Below, one piece after another: positions 1 through 4,987 of a stretch of 6,100 nucleotides of DNA; within the stretch, counting starts at the first letter, position 1; every line of letters begins with the position of its first letter. The position numbers and the translations under genes are program-made. The notes under the pieces were generated by a model. The model searched no databases. It was not told where the DNA came from and worked only from the letters and a program-made list of their open reading frames with translations. This DNA is from Actinomycetota bacterium (GTDB taxonomy: Bacteria; Actinomycetota; Acidimicrobiia; Acidimicrobiales; JAFATL01). The DNA is taken from the NCBI GenBank assembly GCA_019243975.1, contig JAFATL010000342.1, forward strand, positions 1 to 6,100, read 5' to 3'.

Positions 1-40
1 ACCCCGGGCGCGCACTGCTGACGCCTGCGATGATGCGGGC

Positions 41-877
41 ATGCCCATCGTGCACGCCAACGGCATCGACATCTGTTACGAGGAGGCAGGGTCGGCCGAC
101 GACCCGGTGGTGCTCCTCGTCAACGGCTTCACGTCCCAGCTGATCAGCTGGACCGTCGGCTTCGTCGACCAGCTGGTCGAACGCGGCTTCCGCGTGATCA
201 CGTTCGACAACCGCGATACCGGGCTCACCACCAAGCAGGAGGGCGCCCCGCCCAAGGACGGGCCGCCGCCCTACACGCTGAAGGACATGGCCGCCGACGG
301 CATGGCGCTGCTCAGCGCCCTCGGCATCGAGAAGGCCCACGTGGTCGGCGCGTCGATGGGCGGGATGATCGTGCAGCGCATGGCGATCGACTTCCCCGAC
401 CGCGTGCAGTCGATGACGTCAATCATGTCGACGACCGGCAACCCGAGCGCCACCAGCCCCAAGCCCGAGGCCATGCAGGCGCTGCTGACGCCGCCGCCGA
501 CGGACCGGGACGAGTACCTCGCTCACCAGGCAACGACGTGGAAGATCTTCGCCGGCGCCTACTACGACGACGAGCGCTTCCGCGACCGCTTCGCCCGCTC
601 GTACGACCGCTGCTTCAACCCCGCCGGCGCCGCGTTCCAGATGACGGCGATCATGCAGGAAGGGGACCGCACCGAGGAGCTCGGCAGTGTGCGCTGCCCC
701 TCACTCGTCATCCACGGCAAGGCCGACCCGCTCGTCGGCGTGAGTGGCGGCGAGGCGACGGCGGCCGCCATTCCCGGAGCCGAGCTGCTGCTGTTCGACG
801 AGATGGGCCACGACCTCCCGCCGGCGTTGCTGCCGGAGATCGTCGACGCCATCGCCAAGGTGGCGGTGCGGGCATGA
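41..877 (+). CDS. alpha/beta-fold hydrolase (esterase-like)
   Basis: This 278-residue protein is a probable cytoplasmic serine hydrolase of the alpha/beta superfamily, and it has no signal peptide. The nucleophile elbow G-A-S-M-G-G places the catalytic Ser at 105. The likely acid is Asp229 in HGKADPL and the likely base is His257 in MGHDLP. The strand-turn LLVNGF (about 25-30) supplies the oxyanion-hole region, with Asn in place of the common His. The DNRDTGL motif (56-62) is typical of the RdmC/aclacinomycin-methylesterase-like and pimeloyl-ester-esterase-like branch. A cap domain probably spans about 131-200. The substrate cannot be read from sequence. The ATG at 41 fits the family N-terminus (short strand, NGI, then a Tyr-Glu strand). 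No good Shine-Dalgarno precedes it, and the frame stays open to the window edge, so a longer protein is not excluded. The stop overlaps the start of the dehydrogenase gene, so the two are probably cotranscribed and may act on one substrate pathway. Confidence 0.9.
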   Translation: MPIVHANGIDICYEEAGSADDPVVLLVNGFTSQLISWTVGFVDQLVERGFRVITFDNRDTGLTTKQEGAPPKDGPPPYTLKDMAADGMALLSALGIEKAHVVGASMGGMIVQRMAIDFPDRVQSMTSIMSTTGNPSATSPKPEAMQALLTPPPTDRDEYLAHQATTWKIFAGAYYDDERFRDRFARSYDRCFNPAGAAFQMTAIMQEGDRTEELGSVRCPSLVIHGKADPLVGVSGGEATAAAIPGAELLLFDEMGHDLPPALLPEIVDAIAKVAVRA

Positions 878-1956
878 AGGCCGCCATCCTCGAGACCTGT
901 CCCGGCGACCTCGTCATCGATGACATCCAGCTGGGCGAGATCGGCCCCCACGACGTCCTCGTGCAGACGGCGGCGGCCGGCCTGTGCCACTCCGACCTCC
1001 ACTTCATCGAGGCCAAGTACCCGTGCCCGACCCCCGCGGTGCTGGGCCACGAGTCCGCCGGCGTGGTCGAGGCCGTCGGCGACCAGGTCACCTACCTGCA
1101 GCCGGGCGACCACGTCATCTCCTGCATCAGCGGGTTCTGCGGCACCTGCCGCTTCTGCCTGTCGGGCCGGCCCAACCTGTGCGACAAGACGGGCCTGTCC
1201 CCCGACCCGTCGGCGCCACCGCGACTGCGGCGAGGCGACCAGATGGTGCACCAGTTCTTCGAGCTGTCGAGCTTCGCCGAGCAGCTGCTCGTGCACGAGA
1301 ACATGCTCGTGAAGATCCGCCCCGACATGCCGCTCGACAAGGCGGCCCTGATCGGCTGCGGCGTCACAACGGGTGTCGGCGCGGTGATCAACACTGCGCA
1401 GGTGCGGCCCGGCGACGTCGTGGCCGTCATCGGGTGCGGCGGCATCGGTCTCAACGCCATCCAGGCCGCCGCCATCGTCGGCGCCGGTCGCGTGATCGCG
1501 GTGGACATGTTGCAGTCGAAGCTCGACCTGGCGCGGCAGTTCGGCGCCACTGACGTCGTCGACGCGTCCGCCGGCGATGCGGTGGGCGCGGTGCTCGAGC
1601 TCACCGGCGGCGGCGTCGACCACGCCTTCGAGGCCATCGGGTTGGCGGCCACCGCCCAGCAGGCGTTCAACATGCTGGGCAAGGGCGGCACCGCCACCGT
1701 CATCGGCATGGTGCCGTTCGGCCAGCGGGTCGAGATCGACGGCTTCCAGCTGCTGATGGAGAAGAAGCTGCAGGGCTCCAACATGGGGTCCAACCGCTTC
1801 CGCTTCGACATGCCGCAGTACATCGAGTGGTACATGGCCGGGAAGCTCAAGCTCGACGAGCTGGTGAGCGCCGTCATGCCGCTGGAGAAGATCAACGACG
1901 GGTTCGCCACCCTCAAGGGCGGCGAGGTCGCCCGCCAGCTCATCAGCTTCGACTAG
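874..1956 (+). CDS. zinc-dependent medium-chain alcohol dehydrogenase
   Basis: This 360-residue protein belongs to the medium-chain dehydrogenase/reductase family and should oxidise an alcohol or reduce an aldehyde with a nicotinamide cofactor in the cytosol. The catalytic zinc ligands look intact: Cys38 in GLCHSD, His59-Glu60 in LGHES, and Cys162 in GCGVTTG. The structural zinc lobe is C89-x2-C92-x2-C95-x7-C103. The Rossmann motif G187-C-G-G-I-G192 is followed by Asp211 at the end of the next strand, which favours NAD(H) over NADP(H). The overall pattern resembles class III and mycothiol/NDMA-dependent actinobacterial alcohol dehydrogenases, but the exact subgroup is uncertain. The ATG at 874 overlaps the hydrolase stop as ATGA, and an AAGGTGG stretch at 857-863 can act as ribosome binding site. 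Full family length is present, and no missing key residue was seen. Confidence 0.94.
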   Translation: MKAAILETCPGDLVIDDIQLGEIGPHDVLVQTAAAGLCHSDLHFIEAKYPCPTPAVLGHESAGVVEAVGDQVTYLQPGDHVISCISGFCGTCRFCLSGRPNLCDKTGLSPDPSAPPRLRRGDQMVHQFFELSSFAEQLLVHENMLVKIRPDMPLDKAALIGCGVTTGVGAVINTAQVRPGDVVAVIGCGGIGLNAIQAAAIVGAGRVIAVDMLQSKLDLARQFGATDVVDASAGDAVGAVLELTGGGVDHAFEAIGLAATAQQAFNMLGKGGTATVIGMVPFGQRVEIDGFQLLMEKKLQGSNMGSNRFRFDMPQYIEWYMAGKLKLDELVSAVMPLEKINDGFATLKGGEVARQLISFD

Positions 1957-1994
1957 CGATACCCGCGCCTCTCGAGAACTTCCGGAATTTCCGC

Positions 1995-2024
1995 GAACCG
2001 TCTCGGAGCCGCCTGCGTACAGGT
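1995..2024 (+). promoter_or_regulatory. ECF-type promoter for the secreted-protein gene
   Basis: GAACCGTC at 1995-2002 and CGTACAGGT at 2016-2024 are separated by 13 nt. The GAACC and CGTA cores are therefore 16 nt apart, the usual geometry of ECF sigma promoters (an AAC-containing -35 and a CGTA/CGTC -10). Both blocks and the spacing recur exactly upstream of the sigma factor gene at 3003-3032. The matching CCG three bases before each GAACC box extends the identity. Transcription would start near 2025-2028, giving a leader of about 45 nt before the ATG at 2070. Recognition by the sigma factor encoded downstream is inferred, not shown. Confidence 0.75.
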
Positions 2025-2032
2025 GGACCGAG

Positions 2033-2049
2033 GCCGGGATGCTCCCGGC
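2033..2049 (+). other. hairpin in the 5' leader
   Basis: GCCGGGA at 2033-2039 pairs perfectly with TCCCGGC at 2043-2049 around a 3-nt TGC loop. It lies just downstream of the predicted start site and 7 nt before the Shine-Dalgarno, with no T-tract after it. A leader hairpin that stabilises mRNA or affects translation is more plausible than a terminator. A chance GC-rich stem is possible. Confidence 0.5.
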
Positions 2050-2056
2050 GGAACGC

Positions 2057-2063
2057 AAAGGAG
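2057..2063 (+). promoter_or_regulatory. strong ribosome binding site
   Basis: AAAGGAG lies 6 nt before the ATG at 2070. It fixes this ATG as the start, although the reading frame is open well upstream. A clear signal peptide begins directly at this ATG, which supports the choice. Confidence 0.85.
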
Positions 2064-2069
2064 ATTCCG

Positions 2070-2879
2070 ATGGGACGCATCACCACCCGCATCGCCCGTG
2101 GCCTCGCCGCCGCCACGGTTGCCGCCACGGCCGCCACCACCCTGGCTGCCACCCCGGCCCACGCCAGCCGCTGGGACGTCCAGTACGACCACGTCGTCGT
2201 GGGCGCCAGCTCGACGAACAGCTTCAAGGCGTTCGACGGCTACCTCGAGACCTACTACTCGATCGGCGGGACCGTTCGAGCCGAGCTGACCGGGGCGTTC
2301 ATCGGCCACGGCACCCTCAAGGCCGTCTTCACGATGGCCGACGGCACCACCCAGTCGGACTCGGACTACACGGCCGGCACGCAGCACAACATCGACTTCT
2401 ACCCGTCGGCAGGCCACACCGTGGTGAAGACCACCGTCACCTATACGCCGAACAGCGGCAGCGTCGACACCAAGACGATCAACACCGGGCAAGCACCTGA
2501 CAGCACCGGTTCGTGCACCCGCCTCGATCAGGACAGCCTCAACGTGTCGCAGAGCGGCCTCGGGAGCTTCACGGGCTACGCGTGGTACGGCTGCAGCACC
2601 AGCGACGGCCGCATCTACGTCCAGCCCTCCGGCACCTCGTACTGGGCCGGCAGCGGCCAGACCGAAGTCCAGTTCATCATCTGGTACACCGACGGCACGC
2701 AAGAGGTGAAGGACACTCCGATCCTGGGCTCGAGCAAGACGAGCGCCACCGTCGGCGTGCAGTCGGACCCGGCGAAGAGCGTCACGTGGGTCAACTCCCG
2801 CCTGCTGCACTGGACCAACGGCCGCCTCGACTCGACCATGCCGATGACGGCGTCGGCGTTCGGCGAAGCCGAAGGCTGA
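2070..2879 (+). CDS. secreted protein, two related beta-rich domains, unknown function
   Basis: This is a 269-residue exported protein of a family I do not recognise. A Sec-type signal peptide is clear: Arg-rich start, Ala/Thr-rich hydrophobic core, then TPAHA with likely cleavage after Ala32. The mature part is rich in Thr, Ser, Gly, Tyr and Trp and looks all-beta. Two segments resemble each other. In about 66-129 and again in about 178-246, a hydrophobic strand is followed by a DGT turn (91-93 and 208-210), an acidic stretch, and then a K-[ST]-x-T-like strand (VVKTTVTYT against AKSVTWVNS). A tandem domain duplication is inferred from this. Only two cysteines occur in the mature part, Cys149 and Cys175, both at the entry to the second domain, so one disulfide is likely. 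There is no lipobox, LPxTG or C-terminal membrane anchor, so the protein should be released or bound non-covalently to the envelope. It has its own promoter and terminator, and the promoter matches that of the adjacent sigma factor operon. Confidence 0.88.
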   Translation: MGRITTRIARGLAAATVAATAATTLAATPAHASRWDVQYDHVVVGASSTNSFKAFDGYLETYYSIGGTVRAELTGAFIGHGTLKAVFTMADGTTQSDSDYTAGTQHNIDFYPSAGHTVVKTTVTYTPNSGSVDTKTINTGQAPDSTGSCTRLDQDSLNVSQSGLGSFTGYAWYGCSTSDGRIYVQPSGTSYWAGSGQTEVQFIIWYTDGTQEVKDTPILGSSKTSATVGVQSDPAKSVTWVNSRLLHWTNGRLDSTMPMTASAFGEAEG

Positions 2880-2915
2880 TCGGGCGTTCCACTGATCTGC
2901 TCCATCCCCTCGCAC

Positions 2916-2949
2916 CAGCGGCTGGCCTCAATGGGGAGGTCAGCCGCTG
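2916..2949 (+). terminator. hairpin terminator after the secreted-protein gene
   Basis: The arms 2916-2929 and 2936-2949 can form a 14-bp stem (nine perfect outer pairs, then one G-T pair and four more perfect pairs) around a 6-nt AATGGG loop. Only two T residues follow, which is common for actinobacterial intrinsic terminators. It starts 36 nt after the stop at 2879 and ends before the next promoter, so it separates the two transcription units. Confidence 0.8.
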
Positions 2950-3002
2950 TTGCGCGCCAGCTCGTCCAGACTCTCGATCTCGGGTCGCGCCCGCAAAACC
3001 GA

Positions 3003-3032
3003 GAACCGTCAGCGGCCCGGCGACGTACAGGT
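3003..3032 (+). promoter_or_regulatory. ECF-type promoter of the sigma factor operon
   Basis: GAACCGTC at 3003-3010, a 13-nt spacer and CGTACAGGT at 3024-3032 repeat the element found at 1995-2024 with identical blocks and identical spacing. The spacers share only about 5 of 13 positions, so selection on the boxes is more likely than a recent copy of the whole region. Transcription would begin near 3033-3036, about 30 nt before the sigma factor start. Positive autoregulation by the encoded ECF sigma factor is the natural inference, as known for many members of the family. Confidence 0.77.
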
Positions 3033-3053
3033 ACCTGATGACGTGGGCACGGT

Positions 3054-3059
3054 TAGCAT
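3054..3059 (+). promoter_or_regulatory. possible -10 box for a leaderless sigma factor transcript
   Basis: TAGCAT fits the actinobacterial TAnnnT -10 consensus and lies 7 nt before the GTG start at 3067, the spacing expected for leaderless mRNA. The start has no Shine-Dalgarno, which suits this reading. No convincing -35 was found. It could give housekeeping expression beside the ECF promoter, or be chance. Confidence 0.4.
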
Positions 3060-3066
3060 CCGATGA

Positions 3067-3621
3067 GTGGCCGAGGTGGTGGGGCGTGAGCTCGCGGGCC
3101 GCCTCGCCGGCGGCGACACGGACGCCGTGCGCGACCTCTACCGCGAGTACGGCCGGCTCGTGTTCACCGTCGCCAACCGGGTGCTGGGCGACCGCGGCCT
3201 GGCCGAAGAGGCCACCCAGCAGGCGTTCGTCAAGCTGTGGCAGGCGGCCGAGACCGTCGACGGCGACCGCGACATCCGCCCCCTTCTGTGCACGATCACG
3301 CGCCGGGTCGCGTACGACATCGCCGGGCGCGAGAAGCGACGGCCGTGGCAGGAGCTCAACGACGCAACCGCGCCGGCGCCCACCGAAGGCAACGGCATGG
3401 AGCGGGCCTGGACGACGTGGCGCGTGCGCGCTGCCCTCGACCGCCTGCCCGACGAGGAGGCCCAGGTGATGCGCCTCCAGCATGAGCAGGGCATGACCCA
3501 CACGGAGATCGCGGAAGCACTGGGCGTGCCCGTCGGTACCGTGAAATCGAGATCCCACCGCGCCCACACGCGGCTGGCGCGGCTGTTGCACGACCTGCGA
3601 GAGGAGGTGGCAGGCACATGA
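3067..3621 (+). CDS. ECF-family RNA polymerase sigma factor
   Basis: This 184-residue group 4 (ECF) sigma factor would direct RNA polymerase to a small set of stress promoters. Region 2 spans about 20-92, with the core-binding pattern ELAEEATQQAFVKLW-like at about 44-58 and the DNA-melting/-10 recognition helix around 66-90. A short acidic/Pro/Ala linker (about 95-115) joins it to region 4 at about 120-172. The region 4 helix-turn-helix is MTHTEIAEALGVPVGTVKSR (143-162), which reads the -35 element. Only regions 2 and 4 are present, and length is normal. A TGA stop (3064-3066) directly precedes the GTG at 3067 in frame, so the start cannot lie further upstream. GTG at 3076 or 3079 are alternatives. 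The gene overlaps the anti-sigma gene by 4 nt. Pairing with a RskA-type anti-sigma factor suggests a SigK/SigL-like ECF group, but the group is not certain. Confidence 0.93.
   Translation: MAEVVGRELAGRLAGGDTDAVRDLYREYGRLVFTVANRVLGDRGLAEEATQQAFVKLWQAAETVDGDRDIRPLLCTITRRVAYDIAGREKRRPWQELNDATAPAPTEGNGMERAWTTWRVRAALDRLPDEEAQVMRLQHEQGMTHTEIAEALGVPVGTVKSRSHRAHTRLARLLHDLREEVAGT
3602..3608 (+). promoter_or_regulatory. consensus ribosome binding site of the anti-sigma gene
   Basis: AGGAGGT, a full match to the 16S anti-Shine-Dalgarno, lies inside the 3' end of the sigma factor gene, 9 nt before the ATG at 3618. The sigma gene itself lacks such a site. The anti-sigma factor may therefore be translated at least as efficiently as its partner, which would keep the sigma factor sequestered at rest. 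Confidence 0.75.
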
Positions 3622-4310
3622 CGATCCACGAAGAGCTCCAAGCCAGCTACCTCGAAGGCGACGCCGAGGCCGAGGCCCACATGCACAGCTGCGCAGAGTG
3701 CCGCGAGCGGTTGCCCGAGCTCGACAGCATCCGCGACGTCCTCAACGACCCGTCCAGTTGGGACGAGCCGAGCACCGGCCTCGAGCAGCGGGTCGTCGAC
3801 GCGGTGACGCGCGAGGCGGCGGCGCCGTTGGCCGCGCCGATCTCGCTCGACGAACGGCGCCGTCGTCGGAACGGCTTGTTCTCGGCGCGCGTTCCCGTGT
3901 GGGCGGTGGCCGCCGCCTTCGTCGTGGTCGGCGCGGTGGTAGCGGGTGTGGCCATCGGCAATGGCGGCGCCGGTGGGAACGGCGCCACCTTCGCCCTCAT
4001 TGCGACGCCCCTCGCCCCGCACGCCCACGGCAGCGGCGGCGTGAAGGTGGAAGCGAACGGCGTGCGCATCCAGCTCGACGTCTCCGGCCTGCCGCGTGCG
4101 CCCGCCGGCAGCTACTACCAGGCCTGGGTCAAGGGCGACGCCGGCCTCGTCCCGATCGGCACCTTCCACACCGGCGACGGCAAGGTGGTTCTGTGGTCGG
4201 GCGTCGACCCCGCCAAGTACCACACCCTCACCGTCACCCTCGAGCGCGAGGACGGCAACCAGGCCTCCTCCGGCCAGCGCGTGCTGACGGGCGAGATCCC
4301 CCAGCGTTGA
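3618..4310 (+). CDS. membrane anti-sigma factor, zinc-motif plus RskA-type C-terminal domain
   Basis: This 230-residue single-pass membrane protein should bind the preceding sigma factor in the cytosol and release it on a signal. The N-terminal part carries H21-x3-C25-x2-C28, the HxxxCxxC signature of zinc-associated anti-sigma domains. A basic run (RRRRR, about 80-84) precedes one transmembrane helix at about 93-114, giving a cytosolic N-terminus. The outer part (about 122-230) matches the RskA C-terminal fold: YYQAWV (166-171), PIGTFHTGDGKV (179-190) and LTVTLEREDGNQ (204-215), where family members typically read YQaW, G-F and VTlEp-gG. Its start overlaps the sigma factor stop as ATGA. Known relatives release sigma either by thiol/metal change at the zinc site or by regulated proteolysis at the membrane. 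Both routes are structurally possible here, and the actual signal is unknown. Confidence 0.92.
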   Translation: MTIHEELQASYLEGDAEAEAHMHSCAECRERLPELDSIRDVLNDPSSWDEPSTGLEQRVVDAVTREAAAPLAAPISLDERRRRRNGLFSARVPVWAVAAAFVVVGAVVAGVAIGNGGAGGNGATFALIATPLAPHAHGSGGVKVEANGVRIQLDVSGLPRAPAGSYYQAWVKGDAGLVPIGTFHTGDGKVVLWSGVDPAKYHTLTVTLEREDGNQASSGQRVLTGEIPQR

Positions 4311-4984
4311 GCCTGCCCACCGAGGACCAGCTCGAGGACCTGCGGCTCGCCGTCTACGAGAGCTTCCGGCGGACGGGCCGAGCGCCCGACCGCGCCGCCC
4401 TGGCCGCCACCGTGGGCGGGGACGAGGGCACCGTCGCTGCGGGCTTGGAGGAGCTCGCCCGGCAACGCCATGTCGTGCTGGATGCGGCCGGCGACATCCT
4501 GATGGCGCACCCGTTCTCCGCCGTCCCGCTCGGCTTCTCGGTGATGGGCGCGCGCACGCTCTGGTGGGGCGGGTGTTGTTGGGATGCGTTCGCGCTCGCA
4601 CATCTGCTCCCCGAAGAGCCCGACGTGCTGGTCGCCACGCGCTGCCCTGCGTGCGACCGTCCCCACGCCTGGGTTGTCGATCGGTCCGCGCCGCCGGAAG
4701 GCAGTCAGGTGGCCCACTTCCTCGTGCCGGTCGCACACATGTGGGACGACGTCGTGCACACGTGCGGGCATCAGCGGCTGTTCTGCAACGAGGGCTGCGT
4801 CGACGCGTGGCTGGCGCGGACAGGGTCGGCCAAGGGTTACGTCATGAGCCTCACCACGCTGTGGAAGCTCGCCAGTGGCTGGTACGCGGGTCGGCTCGAC
4901 CGCGGGTATGTGCGGCGCGAACCGTCGGCGTCGGCCGACTATCTGCGCAGCGTCGGTCTCACCGGCCCGTTCTGGGGCGCCTGA
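4307..4984 (+). CDS. merB: MerB-family organomercurial (alkylmercury) lyase-like protein
   Basis: This 225-residue cytosolic protein matches the MerB family, whose studied members cleave carbon-mercury bonds to give Hg(II) and a hydrocarbon. An N-terminal winged-helix-like domain (about 6-65) is followed by MAHPFSAVP (66-74), a family hallmark. The catalytic residues of plasmid R831b MerB (Cys96, Asp99, Cys159) correspond to Cys90, Asp93 (in GGCCWDAF) and Cys153 (in HTCGH), all shifted by six. Other hallmarks are FLVP (138-141), WDDVV (146-150) and SLTTLWKLASGWYAGRLD (181-198). Extra cysteines at 113, 116, 160 and 164 (CPAC and FCNEGC) suggest a second metal site. No ATG is available without losing the N-terminal domain. 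The TTG at 4307 overlaps the anti-sigma stop as TTGA, a coupled start. No merA, merR or mercury transporter is visible nearby, so activity on organomercury is unproven and another thiol/metal role is possible. Confidence 0.85.
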   Translation: MSLPTEDQLEDLRLAVYESFRRTGRAPDRAALAATVGGDEGTVAAGLEELARQRHVVLDAAGDILMAHPFSAVPLGFSVMGARTLWWGGCCWDAFALAHLLPEEPDVLVATRCPACDRPHAWVVDRSAPPEGSQVAHFLVPVAHMWDDVVHTCGHQRLFCNEGCVDAWLARTGSAKGYVMSLTTLWKLASGWYAGRLDRGYVRREPSASADYLRSVGLTGPFWGA

Positions 4985-4987
4985 TCG

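Noticed and set aside
26..34. TGCGAT/GATGAT as a -10 box before the hydrolase gene
   Set aside because: It does not match TAnnnT, and too little upstream sequence is available. The promoter may lie outside the window.
562..2058. Long open frame on the minus strand opposite the dehydrogenase gene
   Set aside because: It is a GC-bias shadow: low-complexity His/Ala/Gly/Arg composition, no motif, and it lies opposite a well-supported enzyme gene.
3063..3089. Short ATG frame of 8 codons overlapping the sigma factor start
   Set aside because: It has no ribosome binding site and is too short to support a leader peptide. The ATG simply contains the TGA preceding the GTG start.
3138..4736. Long minus-strand open frame opposite the sigma, anti-sigma and MerB-like genes
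   Set aside because: Arg/Pro/Ala/Gly-rich composition without domains, overlapping three recognised genes. It is a codon-bias artefact.
4919..4926. A third GAACCGTC, inside the MerB-like gene about 60 nt before the transporter start
   Set aside because: The sequence after 13 nt is TATCTGCGC, not CGTACAGGT, so the -10 half is missing. It is probably chance in a coding region.
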